From NCBI GenBank assembly GCA_963576565.1, contig OY755046.1, positions 48,292,786 to 48,356,785 of the forward strand: 64,000 nucleotides of DNA. The letters run 5' to 3'. The translations under genes and the position numbers were made by a program. Source of the stretch: Aspidapion aeneum (Eukaryota > Arthropoda > Insecta > Coleoptera > Brentidae). This document shows positions 1 to 11,230 of this stretch, in pieces; position 1 is the first letter of the stretch; every line of letters starts with the position of its first letter. The notes under the pieces were generated by a model. That model made no database searches. It saw only the letters and a program-made list of their open reading frames with translations, and had not been told where the DNA came from.

Positions 1-564
1 GTCTGTATGTCTGTACGTCTGTCTGTAACGACCAACGCGCATAACCCAAAAACCGCATGGCCGATTTTAATGAAATTTGGTACCTGGGCTGGGTCTTGGG
101 TCGAAATGGTCCCATTAAAAAATGAACAAAATCCACCGAACACAAACCAAATGAAAAGGTGGGGGTAGATTTCAAAAATTAGAGTTTATGTGAAAATATG
201 GCGTGTGTGATATCAAACAAAAGGTAATTGAGTCTGGAGTTAAACAAAATACATTTGAATTTATTTTAAAAAAAGGGTGGGGTTATATTTCAAAAATTAG
301 AGTTTAAGTGAAAACATGGCGTGTGTGATATCAAACGAAAGGTATTTGAGTCCGGAGTATAACAATTTACATTTTAGTTTTTTTTTGTTATGGGTGGGGG
401 TAGATTTCAAAAATTTGAGATTAAGTCAAAACATGGCTTGTGTGGTAATTTTGTCTGGAATTGAATAAAATATATTTCAGTTTTTAGTTATATTAGCTCA
501 CACGTACACTATAACTATAGTACCTAGTGTGAGCTTAGGGGCCCATATATTGGCAGAGTATTTT
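1..564 (+). mobile_element. Helitron-like non-autonomous element, 3' portion (copy 1)
   Basis: The window opens in a few GTCTGTAT-type units, followed by the conserved block around CGCGCATAAC and GCCGATTTTAATG. Three diverged tandem units of about 115-120 bp follow, each with GGGTGGGGGTAGATTTC and GTGTGTGATATCAAAC. The right end has a hairpin (AGCTCACAC ... GTGTGAGCT) and finishes near GGCAGAGTATTTT. The same order is seen at 1068-1652 and at 39003-39557. This layout (GTCT-rich microsatellite, core tandem repeats, terminal stem-loop) resembles DINE-1/mini-me/Helentron elements. That class is inferred; a foldback MITE is the alternative. The 5' part lies outside the window. Confidence 0.6.
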
Positions 565-1067
565 TCCTACGAACACTGTTGAACTATTCTAATTTTTGTG
601 AAAATTGTTCTTTAATTTTGCACTAATCATATGTGCTTTTCTGCATATGTGTGGAAAAGTACTTTGCAACACATGTGCAGAAAGGTATGGTGACAGTTAA
701 TGTCATCGTACGCTTTTCCATATATGTGCGGAAAAGTACTTTTCCACACATGTGTGAAAAAAGTTTGGCACATGGGTGAAATTTAACGTTTTCTGAGGAT
801 GCAAATCCATCATTTTCAGATGTTGTCGTATGTTATTAAGCTTTTTATAGGGTTTAAAGCTTAATAACATAGAAAATAACTCAAAATGATAAAATCCTAT
901 TTCCAAAAAAAATTGACGTGAATTTTAAAAATTTTTAACCAACACGAAATATTCGAGATAGCCATCGTTTTTGCCTGGCTACCCTTTAATTCGTCGTTTG
1001 GGCGTCTGGGTTGCAATCCTGTTAATAATTACTAATAATTAAGTTTTATGTCAGTACTAAATAATAG
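565..1067. other. Non-coding spacer
   Basis: No gene is recognised. Around 625-770 a short motif resembling ACATGTGTGGAAAAGTACTTT occurs several times in both orientations and can fold into imperfect hairpins. Open frames here are short and show no domain. Confidence 0.5.
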
Positions 1068-1652
1068 TAGCTCACACATATACTATACTATAGTAGTGTG
1101 CGCTATGGTGATCCTAATTTTTTCGAGAAAAAAAAAGTTGCTCCGATTTCAAAATTTTTTATATATCTTTGCGTTTCAGATGATTTTGAAACTTTTTTGT
1201 CGCCCCGTCTGTATATCTGTCTGTAACGACCAACGCGCATAACTCAAAAACCGCTTGGCCGATTTTAATGAAATTTGGTACCTAGGCTGGGTCTTGGGTC
1301 GAGATGGTCCCATTTAAAAATGAACAAAATCTACCGAACACAAACCAAATAAAAGGGTGGGGGTAGATTTCAAAAATTAGAGTTTATATGAAAATATGGC
1401 GTGTGTGATATCAAACGAAAGGTAAGTGAGTCCGGAGTTAAACAAAATTCATTTTAGTTTTTGTTTTTTAAGGGTGGGGGTAGATTTCAAAAATTTGAGT
1501 TGCAACATGGCTTGTGTGGTATCACACGAAAGGTAATTTAGTCTGAAGTTGAATAAAATATATTTCAGTTTTTAGTTATATTAGCTCACACGTACACTTT
1601 AACTATAGTAGCTAGTGTGAGCTTAGGGGCTCATATATTGGCAGAGTATTTT
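1068..1652 (+). mobile_element. Helitron-like non-autonomous element, near-complete short copy (copy 2)
   Basis: Both ends are present. The left end starts TAGCTCACACATATAC and folds into a hairpin closed by GTGTGCGCT. The right end ends in the hairpin and GGCAGAGTATTTT seen in the other copies. Between them are a T-rich linker, only two or three GTCTGTAT-like units near 1206-1226, the CGCGCATAAC block, and two instead of three core tandem units. It shows the unexpanded form of the element whose relative at 15315-39557 carries a multi-kilobase array. Confidence 0.65.
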
Positions 1653-1769
1653 AATTGAATTAAACATTTTTCGCGTTAAATGTTTTTTAAGTCCAAGAAT
1701 CATATTAAAATAGGGTTGAAGTGGAATAGTACAAATTTCAACAAGTTACATGTTTCATTTGGTTTAGGA

Positions 1770-2041
1770 CAGTGGCGGATCCAGGGGGGGGCACTAGTAC
1801 TTGCCCCCCCCCCGAGAATTTTTTGAATATAGAAAAAATGAGTAAAAAGTAATGCTTTTGCTAATAAAAATTCAAAATTTTTGCCTGCGGCGCATAAAAG
1901 TGTCTATTGTTATTATCATCGAAATTACAACCACTGACAAACTCAATAAAATGCTGCTTAAAAAAATATATACCGTTTTTTACCAACAGAGAATGTAACC
2001 TAAAGTGCCCCCCCCGAGAAGCACCTCTAGATCCGCCCTTG
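1770..2041. mobile_element. hAT-type MITE, 272 bp
   Basis: The ends are CAGTGGCGGATCCAG on the left and CTAGATCCGCCCTTG on the right, which are imperfect inverted repeats. The element is flanked on both sides by GTTTAGGA (1762-1769 and 2042-2049), an 8-bp target duplication as expected for hAT transposons. G/C homopolymer runs lie just inside both ends. There is no coding capacity. It lies just downstream of a splice donor at 2063-2064 on the minus strand, so probably in an intron. Confidence 0.8.
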
Positions 2042-2064
2042 GTTTAGGAAAAATGCTAACTTAC

Positions 2065-2196
2065 CGCAAGTGATCCATGGCCACCATACCCCATATTGGC
2101 CAACATTTCTGGTGAAAATCTGTTAAACAGACCGCCCCACGCGTCTATTCTTTTACTTATCAAGCAAAATATCAAAAGTGTTACGATGTTCTTCAT
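2065..2196 (-). CDS. Candidate first coding exon of a small secreted peptide
   Basis: The ATG at 2196 opens 44 codons that run exactly (phase 0) to a splice donor GTAAGT beginning at 2064. A strong acceptor (pyrimidine-rich, ending TTTCAG) precedes the exon, which would begin at 2205, nine bases before the ATG, so an upstream non-coding exon is implied. Residues 1-19 look like a signal peptide: lysine at 2, a hydrophobic IVTLLIFCLI core, and a likely cut after IDA. The mature part begins WGGLFNRFSPEML and includes MGYGGHG. I do not recognise the family; a neuropeptide precursor or cuticle/antimicrobial-type peptide is possible. The following exon was not found in the 2 kb available and probably lies beyond position 1. 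The function is unknown, and the gene call rests on splice signals and the leader only. Confidence 0.5.
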
Positions 2197-2205
2197 TTTT
2201 GCTGT

Positions 2206-2812
2206 CTGAAACAAAAAATGTGGCTTAAAAGATGAAAGTAGGTATAGGTATTTTAGTGCAGGCGCATATGAAGACCGCGCTTTGACAGTGGATTCTAGCT
2301 CTAATAGGTCACAGATTAACGATCTGGATGTTGGCAAGGCACGTTTTGGTCCAATTTTTTTTAATCTCCCCTCCTCTTATAGTCGTGTTCGAATTTCAGA
2401 AAATTTAACTATGTTGATGTCTTAAAGCCACAATGACAGAGAGATGAATCAAAAATGTGTAAGACCTAACCTAAAAATAAAATTATCTTAGTTTTTTAAA
2501 TTTTTGCTGCAAAAACCATCAAAATCCTCCCAAACCCCCAAAACCTAAAATGTTTAGCTTCTTAGTGAAAAATATGTAATTAACTTTATTGTAGACAATA
2601 AAATTTCCTTTTCAACGATATACAAGTCAGTGGGGTATGATCGAAGACAAACCCTCCAACGGCGTCCGTTTATGAAGGTAATGCGATTTTCTTGAAAACC
2701 AAGCTCTCTTTTTTAAAACTATGTGTAATAGGCTGGGATTAGTTTTATTTATAACAATTTAGGGACCTCCGTTAATTACATAATAAAAAATAGCTAAACT
2801 TACCAATTTTGA
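2206..2812. other. Probable intron or intergenic DNA
   Basis: This lies upstream, on the minus strand, of the candidate secreted-peptide exon. It is AT-rich, with no domain-bearing frame and no repeat boundary that I can define. Confidence 0.4.
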
Positions 2813-3095
2813 CAAAGTGACAAATATAACAGTTCGCGTGCAGTACAAAGCGGGAAATTTAAATTCAAAATAAGAAATTCTAAATCTTGTAGATTTCCGT
2901 TTAATTATCAGTCATCTCTACAAAAGTTTGGTGAAATACCGGGATAGTATCGGGTAATATTTTACTGAAATTTAGCGAAAATCTATGGTGCCATTTGAAA
3001 AATATCACACAAATGAACCGCTATTCTCCCATAAGACCCAACGTAAAATTCAGCCCATTTTAACAGCTGATTTTTTCAGGGTCGTGGCCTGTATT
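2813..3095. repeat. Interspersed repeat R1, copy 1
   Basis: This segment, from GACAAAGTGACAAATATAAC to CAGGGTCGTGGCC, matches 59715-60010 in the opposite orientation. Shared landmarks are CATAAGACCCAACGTAAAAT, CAGCTGATTTTTTCAGGG and a CGGGATAG-like core. The second copy lies inside a 2.07-kb transposon in bsh intron 2, so this may be a fragment of the same family. Confidence 0.6.
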
Positions 3096-4593
3096 TTTTT
3101 GTCTACCTTCCAAATACCATAGGGCGATTGATCCTGATTGGATTGAAAGTCCCAGTGTAAAAAAAAAATACCATAGGCCAGCGAAATAAAAATGTAAAAA
3201 GCTGTCCAAAAATATAAAATTAACTTTAGGCTCTCCCAGACCAACGCAAATATCAGCAGCAAATTAATGGGGAAAAAAACTAGAAACAACATTAAATGGC
3301 AAAATCAATTATAGTAGGGGAGGCCGTGAAATGTTTTGGAACCTATGTTCTCAGTCAGCAAACATTAATAGAATTTTACACTTGAAAACGGTTAGAGATG
3401 CTTTCTAACCGAAACGTCGTGTTTAAAATAAGTAAAGACAATGGAAGTTCGAAATTTTATTTCTATTAATAGAATTGTTCAGTGAGCAATTCGAAGAAAA
3501 AATGCCTGTATACACCCATCCTATTTTCCGATGAGTTTAGTCGCAAAATGCAAAACTTTATATATATATCATATTAGCTTCTACCAACGCACACTGGTCG
3601 ACAATTTGACCGGATGTTTTTAGCTTTCACGATTCAGAAAAAGTGGTTCAAAATTCAACCAGTGAGCATTTAGACAAGTTGAGAAAAACACGTGCCATTT
3701 GTCTGCAATGGATACTGGTCGATTTTACCACCTGGGCAAAGTTTTTCCACCAATTTTCTTTAAAAATGTTTAAATAGCTAATTTAGAAAAAAAATCGGTC
3801 AATTTCCTTCAATCATTATCCGCCCTATAAAGGGTTAAGCTACGTACAAAAAATAGAATGACATAACTCTAAATATGGGAAACATCTCTGGCAAAATTGT
3901 CAAAAATTGAATATTTATTTTTTTGACAATTTTGCCAGGGATATGTCCTATTTTTTATACTTAGTTTAAGTATAGCTTTTACTAATAAAAGTATATGCAT
4001 TAGTAAGAAAAAAGTTCCTCGAATTTATAACTTTTTTTGCAGTTTGCGCCTAAACCCTCCCGCTATTCATATAACAAATTTTTCTGAGAATTGATCAAGG
4101 AACAGTTTTATTGATGTTTGCTGGCTAAGAAAATAAGTTCTTAAAATCTCATCACTATAACATCACAGCCCCCCTTTACTATTAAAACAATTTGATGTAG
4201 AACAAATTTGGCGTTGGAGACAAAAAACTTTTAATTCATCATAACCTTCAATCTTTTTAACGAGTTTTTAACAATTTTTAGAACCTCACTAAATCTTTAA
4301 AAAAGAAACCCCTGAAAATTCATGAGAATTAAGTTTTAGTATGGATTTAATACGATTCGTAAAAGATCACTTTTTAATAAAACCTCGTACATTTTTATTG
4401 GATTTAAATTTATGTATACATTTTCCCTCGCTTTTATGGGTGGCATGAAAAGTATTATCCCTACCGTGCCGGAGTTCCAAACCTAATTAAACCGACATCG
4501 TATTTACAATTGTTTGTTTCATCCTGTTATAAGTCTTCGGAATAATAGATACAGTGATGCTACGTATTTGTACGTGAGCATGAGATTTGACAA
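3096..4593. other. Non-coding DNA with a small foldback
   Basis: No gene is seen. At about 3836-3980 an imperfect palindrome has arms around CTGGCAAAATTGTCAAAAA and TTTTTGACAATTTTGCCAG, probably a small foldback MITE. Near 3420-3465 a stretch with ACAATGGAAGTTCGAAATTT matches the foldback at 58090-58185. Confidence 0.45.
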
Positions 4594-5460
4594 GTAGGGG
4601 AAAGGGAAGCAAGATACGGGGGTAAAACATGATACCGCAGATATTTTATCCCATGACTGGTTCAACTCTCTGCAATATTATTGATGTCCTTCTGCTAAAC
4701 TTAAGTTGGTTTTTGCTCAACATGTGATGTTTTGTGTTTATTGTAAAAATAGCTTGTGTATTTTGTGGCGGTCTGTACATTTTTTACAGACTTTTCAAAA
4801 TTTTGCTTACGTTGAATAATTAATGGGTTTATGTATTATTCATAATTAAACACGTTGCCCTTAAAATTAGCCATTTTTCATGGGGGCAAAATGGGGTACC
4901 TTGTTATACCTAGTAACCTGTACCCCATTTTGCCCCAAAATTGTTTTGTATTTTTTTTTTGGTATCATCACTGAAAGTTGTATTTTATGTTGTCTTTGCA
5001 AGAAATGGGCGCAAAATTCGTGTAGGAGAGTCGAAAGCGATGACTAGGTCGCTGTAATTCTTTAGAAATTTTGTAAATACTAAATTTAATTATTATAAAT
5101 GTATTTTTTGTTATAACTTTTTATTTTTTAAATAAATATTTTAAGCTTAGTTAGCATTTTAATAAATAAAACTTGATTTACAAAAATATTGATTCTAAAT
5201 TACAAACCACCTTCTCCCCATTTTGCCAGATATAGGTGTCCCATTTTCCCCGTATGCGGTGCATAATGGGGCAAAGTCAATTTTTTACAAAAATAAAAAA
5301 ATAGCATGATGAAGTTTTAAATCGCTTAAACTGAAAATTAAAACATAAAGATAACATATCGGCCCACTTAATTAGAAATGACGAACGCAATGCTTATCAT
5401 TTAATATGAGAAATAAGCCTATAAAATTAAGTATCCTATTTTGCCCCCCTTTCCCCTACG
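4594..5460. mobile_element. Possible non-autonomous inverted-repeat element
   Basis: The segment starts GTAGGGGAAAGGG and ends CCCCCCTTTCCCCTAC, short inverted ends about 0.87 kb apart. Internally, GGGGCAAAATGGGGTACC and GTACCCCATTTTGCCCC form a palindrome near 4883-4940. No clear target duplication was found and no transposase frame exists. A similarly G-rich start (GTAGGGGAGACTGAGGAGGG) is at 63089. The boundaries are tentative. Confidence 0.4.
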
Positions 5461-5889
5461 CAAGCGCACTTGGTCAAGGTCACGTAAGCAAATTACGTGT
5501 TGACGATGTTTTGTGGCAGTATGCGAGTGCCTTAAATTCACTAGATATTTGCACAGGTGACTTGCCCTGCAGTAAAAAAAATAAAAGTATAACCTTAAAA
5601 AACACAGTAACACAATCCATATTCTCTGGTATTGGTAGAAATTTCAATGTCACGTATAAACCTTAACTTAAACTAAAAATTTAAACAAATCCTAGAACTT
5701 TAAATCGGATGTTAGCTTGCGGTTTTACGTACAAATACGAAATACACTTAAACTATTCAATTTTTGGCAAACGTAACCACATTCAAAGTTGTTATATTTA
5801 TCACTTGACATTATGTGAGAAAGCCACTTGAATTCACCATTTTTAAGATGAAAATTCTTATGTTTTCAGCAGAAGTTAAAAGACTTTGG

Positions 5890-6605
5890 CGTGTATCAAA
5901 ATAGTGATGTAACAAATTAGCGATTGTAACAAAACAGCGATGTAACAAAATAGCGATGTAACGAAATAGCGATGTAACAAAATAGCGACTATCAAAATAG
6001 CAATATTTCGGTTGGATTTGGTTGTATTGGTTTGATTCGGCTAGGTTTGGTTTGATTCGATTTTGGCATATAGTTCGACTATGGGCATTCTTTTCTGACT
6101 TTTTTCCCGGGATATTTTTCGGTTTGGTTTGGTTTTGTTCGGTTCGGTTCGGATTCACACCCTCTAGGATCCCGGGAAAGAAGTCAGGGAAGTTTTTTTT
6201 TGAAAACCTCATAGTCGAACTATAGCCAAAATCAAATCAAACCAAACCGATCCGAATCAAACCAATACAAACCAAGTTTTTTTTTTTAATATGCTGGTAT
6301 ATTCTAAATAGCGCAGGCCATAATAGCGCATTACGGTTCGATTTGGATTAGTTTGATTCTGTTCGGTTTGGTTTCATTCGGTATTTTGATACATCGCTAT
6401 TTTGATACATCGCTACTTTGATACATCGCTTTATTGATACATCGCTATTTTGATACATCGCTTTTATGATACATCGCTTTTTTCGATTATCGCTGTTTGG
6501 ATTGTCGCTATTTTGATTGTCGCTATTTTGATACATCGCTATTTTGGTTGTCGCTATTTCGATACATCGCTATTTGTTACAAACGCTATTTTGATAGTCG
6601 CTCTT
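5890..6605. mobile_element. Foldback element with inverted minisatellite arms
   Basis: The left arm (about 5895-6003) is a minisatellite based on AAAATAGCGATGTAAC. The right arm (about 6381-6603) is the reverse-complement motif GATACATCGCTATTTT repeated. Between them is a second inverted pair rich in GGTTTGGTT (about 6008-6085 and 6205-6277), with ATAGTTCGACTATG and CATAGTCGAACTAT facing each other. The core contains CTCTAGGATCCCGGGAAAGA, shared with the foldback at 41915-42584. Frames across it are by-products of the repeat. Confidence 0.6.
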
Positions 6606-6644
6606 TCGTACCTAGGTTTTAGCAAAAGATTGTGCTAACACTGA

Positions 6645-7132
6645 AAAACAAAAAAATTTTTCATGGCTAAGCGGTTATAGAAAAAGTATTGTTTCTCTTG
6701 TATTTTTTCGAGGGCGGCTTGAGGGCTGTACCCGCATAGGGGTCCCAGATCTAGTGGACATCTATTAAGTGTTGGCAGTTAACTGTTGCGTCCTGAAGGC
6801 ACTCATCAAAACACTGCATCGTCAATGTGACACCCTTGTAAAGGTAGAGGATGGTTTTTAAATATAATTTTACGATACTGGTAAGAGAAAATGATTGCTA
6901 CGAAACCGTATGGTTTTAACAGGTGGCGACATCTACCAAATACAAAAGAAACTATCAGAAATAAAACAAAAGGTAGGCATATGAAACAAAAAACAATACC
7001 TATGACCGTGACATTATTTGTCCCTTAGGCCGAGTCAATGCTTATTGCATTTTTACCGCCATCGCGACGTTCTATGTCGGTCAGCGGAGTATAAGTAAAA
7101 AGTACTACAAACGTAAATTTTAGTACCCGTAA
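6645..7132 (+). repeat. Interspersed repeat R2, diverged copy
   Basis: Landmarks in order: TTTTTCATGGCTAAGCGG, GGGGTCCCAGATCTAGTGGA, GTTGGCAGTTAACTG, GGTGGCGACATCTACC, ending at a CCCGTAAAT block. The same order occurs in the much less diverged R2 copies at 40096-41826. There is no open frame and no polymerase III box, so the class is unknown. Confidence 0.6.
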
Positions 7133-7164
7133 ATAAAAAAAAACAAAAATTTTTTGGAAAAAAA

Positions 7165-7412
7165 ATATGCCTGCGATAACATATGATTTTAACAAGTGGC
7201 GACATCTACCAAATACCAATGGAACTACCAGAAATAAAACAAAAGGCAGGCAGATGAAACAAAAAACAGTACTCATAACTGTGACATAATTTATCCGTCA
7301 CCCAGGTCGCGTTAATGCTTATTGCATTTTTGCCGCCTTTGCGATGATATATGTCGGAGTATAAGCCAAAAATATTACAAACGTAAAATTTAATACCCGT
7401 AAATAAGGAAAA
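7165..7412 (+). repeat. Interspersed repeat R2, partial head-to-tail copy
   Basis: It repeats the second half of the preceding R2 unit: GTGGCGACATCTACCAAATA, AAACAAAAGGCAGGC, TGCTTATTGCATTTTTGCCG and CCCGTAAATAAGG. The head-to-tail arrangement is also seen in each arm of the R2 palindrome at 40096-41826. Confidence 0.55.
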
Positions 7413-8475
7413 CACACATTTTTTAGTTTGCTCTGTTACTTTTTTGTCAATTTTTTGCCCCCACACCCCATTTTAACTCAGAAAATAATCTAAGAGAGGC
7501 AGAGGGACACTAATTAGTTATTTCATCGTTTTTCTTGTAAATATTTTTGTTTGTGAATGACAATGTACTACCTAAGAAATACTGCCTAGTCTTCTTTATG
7601 TACTACCTAGTACTGTGTGTGTTAGCTCCCGCTAAATTTCGCGGTTGTTTATATATATTTTTAAAACCACACAATTGTATGAAGGACAAAGCGCATTTCG
7701 CGTATTTGGACATGCGCACCAACAACCAGTGAAATCCTTGTCGACCGCCTCGAGAAAATGGCGTGTTAATTTCGTTCTCCAACTATTTCAAATATCTACA
7801 CCTGAAAGTGCTCGATTTTTGTGTACTGAAGCATAGAACTAGAAACTTCAGCCCTTCAGCTACGTGGTGACATCATTAGATCCAATCAGGGACCCTTTAG
7901 AAGTGGAGAATTTGGCTGCAAACTGGCGAGTGCCTTTGATTCTGATTACCGTTGTGTGACACAAATAATTTTACCTATGGACGTTTGATTATTTCGTAAT
8001 TTCATATCAATATATTTATGTTTGCTCGCGCTTTCATTAATTAAATATTTACAGTCCATTGCATTTATGGTTTTTCTTACTGCGGGCATAACATAAGTGT
8101 TCCTTGCGAGCCGAATTATTTTAAAATAAATCCATACGACGGTATTAATAATTATTTTCAGGCCGAAAACAAGGCGGCCTTGAATTTTTTCGCATCGTAT
8201 TTGCAACCAGAGTCGGTATCGGTAGCGGCGCGCACGTGTCTATCGCGTGGTCGATTCAGTAAACAAAGCGAAGGAACCACAAAACAAAACAAACAAAAAC
8301 ATTTCTCATTTATGTGTTAGGGTGTTTCATATCATTTCGATATTTAAAACAATTTTCATCAATTGCGATAAATTAGTGCATATTTTCGACAATTCGTTAT
8401 TTTTCTATTTCAGAAGCATTAATTTAGCGTTAATTGTATATTTACCGACAATTTCGTCATTTCAAAGGTAAAATC
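7413..8475. other. Unassigned region upstream of a possible retroelement ORF
   Basis: No domain is recognised. From about 8200 onward the composition is richer in G and C (GGTAGCGGCGCGCACGTG) and leads into the frame at 8476, so part of it may be an untranslated leader. I could not define an LTR or primer binding site here. Confidence 0.35.
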
Positions 8476-8611
8476 ATGCCTGTCAAAAAAGCCGCGCAAA
8501 AACGCAAGGGTTTTTTATCTGCGATCACCGAGTGTTATGTGTTGTCACAGACCGCGGAAAAGGATGAAAAAGCGAGAAACGAGTTTCAAGTGAGGTATTC
8601 CGATTTGGATG
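8476..8611 (+). CDS. Possible N-terminus of a gag-like retroelement protein, cut by assembly gap
   Basis: The ATG at 8476 opens 45 codons before the N-gap. The start MPVKKAAQKRKGFL is basic, and the stretch after it is charged and probably helical. Its general look resembles the N-terminus of BEL/Pao-type gag proteins, but no diagnostic motif is present, so this is a weak assignment. A host gene exon is the alternative. The continuation is lost in the gap; the frame on the other side belongs to an unrelated LINE. Confidence 0.3.
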
Positions 8612-8811
8612 NNNNNNNNNNNNNNNNNNNNNNNNNNNNNNNNNNNNNNNNNNNNNNNNNNNNNNNNNNNNNNNNNNNNNNNNNNNNNNNNNNNNNNNNN
8701 NNNNNNNNNNNNNNNNNNNNNNNNNNNNNNNNNNNNNNNNNNNNNNNNNNNNNNNNNNNNNNNNNNNNNNNNNNNNNNNNNNNNNNNNNNNNNNNNNNNN
8801 NNNNNNNNNNN
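8612..8811. other. Assembly gap (200 N)
   Basis: Exactly 200 unknown bases, a round number that suggests a scaffold gap of unspecified true size. Reading frames that appear to span it are not real. Confidence 0.98.
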
Positions 8812-8812
8812 C

Positions 8813-9050
8813 CATGTACAATGGATGAGCGACGAAAGATTAACAAAGCAGGTCCTAGAATGGCAACCAATAGGGCGCAGAAAAAGAGGGCGTCCTAAAC
8901 TGGAATGGCAACAGTCAATCCAGAGATCAATGAGTCAAAAAAACCTGACGGAAGATGACTCTCAGGATCGAAGGAGGTGGAGAATAGGCGTCGGGCAACG
9001 TAGAAAAACGTTCTAAACAGACATAGTAGTAGTAGTATAAAAAAAATTTC
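8813..9050 (+). pseudogene. LINE ORF2 C-terminus and 3' tail (fragment)
   Basis: The frame 8813-9016 ends in the C-terminal tail of an insect non-LTR retrotransposon reverse transcriptase protein. Typical features are HVQWMSDERL, GRRKRGRPKLEW, a long basic stretch, and the end RWRIGVGQRRKTF before the stop. After the stop come AGTAGTAGTAGT and an A-run, a typical LINE 3' end. The 5' part is lost in the gap, so whether the copy was longer cannot be told. The same family, inverted, is at 26140-26572. Confidence 0.75.
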
Positions 9051-10559
9051 TGCCCTTTTAGTATGATAAAGATAAAAAAATAAGTATAACCTAAACCCAG
9101 TGAACTTTCAAACCAATAAAAAGCAATGCATCCTATCTGGTCAGAGGTAAATATCTATATTTTCTGAGTAAGTTTGAATATCTACTTAGGCAACCCCTTT
9201 GACGACCTTTCGGGTTACTTGGAGCACCCTTGTTCTGACGGCCCTCTCGACTTTACAAAGAAAAACGGAGCTCTGGCGAAAACAAAAGATAAAGGTGCTA
9301 ATAGTCCTTGTCCAGGGCAGCAGGAAGTCATTGTGCCCCTGTAATTTTGTCAGATAATAAGGATAAAAGATAAGGGCGAGGAATATTTGGACGGTATAAG
9401 ATAAAAATACTCTCAAGCACCATTAGTTATTCTAGGGTTTTCTATAAATATATTATGAGGTTTGTTCTATTTCTTAATTTTATAGTATGGAGCAAATGAT
9501 TTAGCGTATTTTTTCTATTATGACTTTTTTTGGAAAAGTTATTAGGTTTCGTAAAGATCGAACATTTGGGGCCTTATATCCAGCGAAGCTAACAGAAAAT
9601 TTTGCATATGCTAAGAAATCCATTTACAAAAATTCAAGTGGCATCAATTTTTTTGAAGGTTTCAGGTGTTTTTATAAAATAAAACAAAATAAGATATAAT
9701 TATTTTGAAGAAACGAAATGTCCTCTTTAGGTTCGAGGAAAGGAACATCAAAAGAGTACCCAATTGATAGCAACGATGTATGTCCCTCAGTTCTTCTAGA
9801 TCTTGAAGTTAGGGAAGAGTTAGAGCATTACATCTTATCCTAGCAAGCCAGGCTCCCATTCTCGTGTATTTGGCAAAATATTTACCCATATTTGCTAAAA
9901 ATAGTATAAGTGGTATACTCGGCCAATATTTGCACAATTATTGGCGCAAAAAGTTACGCGAGTCAAAGTGATTACAACTATTTTCTTGTTGATGTACTCT
10001 CACTACTTGCCTGCTTGTCCGGTAAGTATTTCGGCAGTTGTTACTAGTTTCATAGGACCAACCTTCCCAGCATCGCTCTATTCGTCATCGTCCGATGACA
10101 CTTCTCATTATCATACAACTCTGAGTATCTCCCTATTTTTGCCTAGTGTCACCGCTTTATCGTGTCTCACCTCTTTGTCACAAAATGATTTAACTTCTTC
10201 CATGCACCAACGGCCTTTTGATGATATATCCTCCTCAGAAGAAAACCACACTTTCCTTTAACCATATTTCTTAACAATAACTTGTAAGACTCCTATGTTA
10301 ATGAATAAATAATGTAGAAATGTATGTTGTAGGTACTCTTAAATTTATTTGGTAATTGAGAACGATTATCAATGCATCACAAACGTCGAAAACGCATCGG
10401 GATACGACTTGTGGTTAAAATTCAAATAGGCATCACAAACTCTCGAAACTGTCACCACTCGCGGAGAATCTGAGAGCAACGCGTTCTACTTTGCTTAATT
10501 GGAATTGTCTTTCTGAGCTGAGTATGTTTTTTTACTCTTATTTGCCCCACTTTACCCAA
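9051..10559. other. Unassigned region
   Basis: Two open stretches, 9718-9843 (41 residues from an ATG) and 9941-10261 (serine-rich, ends SSSEENHTFL), have no recognisable domain and may be remnants of a transposon protein. Nothing else is defined. Confidence 0.3.
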
Positions 10560-11230
10560 GTAACATTATTACCACTCAAGGTTTTATTAATTTGGTTCTT
10601 AGGTTATTTAGAGGGTGCTGTTATGGGTTTTAGGATCAATTTGGCTACATAAAGGTAATTTTTATTGCCAATTACCTAAAGGGGTGTTATACAACCAAAA
10701 AGTGATTTATAAAGGGAGTATAATAAAACTGATATTCCTTCTGTTCCTTTTAGATACTTTTGGTTTTATTGATTTCTGATTTATAAAGATGGTCTTATAA
10801 AACCATTTTACCTAAAGTTTTTAAAAAGAAATAAATATCTTTGAACAGAATTGCATTTGGTCATTTAGTTTTTTTCATTACTTTAGGTCATCACAAAAGT
10901 GTTTTATAATAGAGCTAAAAGGTTATCTTATATCCTTTTGTTTTTATAGTTACCAGTAGTTTAACAGTAAATGTGATTAGATAGGCGGCCATATAGAACC
11001 TAGTTTTTAAGAGTGGTAAATATAAACTTTAGACTTTTGGTTTTTGCCATTACTTTTAGGCATTTTAAAAAGGTTTTATAGGAAGGCTTAAAGGTAAATT
11101 TAATTCTTTTGTGTTTATAGTTACCCATAGCTGTATAATAAATATTATTTAAATAGGCGGCCATATAAAACCTTGTTTCCTTAAGGGTTCTAACAGAAGT
11201 AAGGAAATACTTTCGTCTTTTATTTTTTTT
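10560..11230. repeat. Diverged tandem repeat, about 173-bp period
   Basis: The motif AGGCGGCCATATA occurs at about 10983 and 11156, each followed by AACCT and preceded by a block with CTTTTGTTTTTATAGTTACC or a close variant. Fainter relatives with TTATAAAACC lie upstream to about 10560. The unit is non-coding and too diverged for a firm copy count. Confidence 0.5.

Noticed and set aside
6022..6225. 67-residue open frame
   Set aside because: It lies within the foldback and reads GGTTTGG-type repeats; the opposite strand is equally open.
8434..9016. Continuous frames across the gap
   Set aside because: 200 unknown bases join an unrelated upstream frame to a LINE tail; continuity is artificial.
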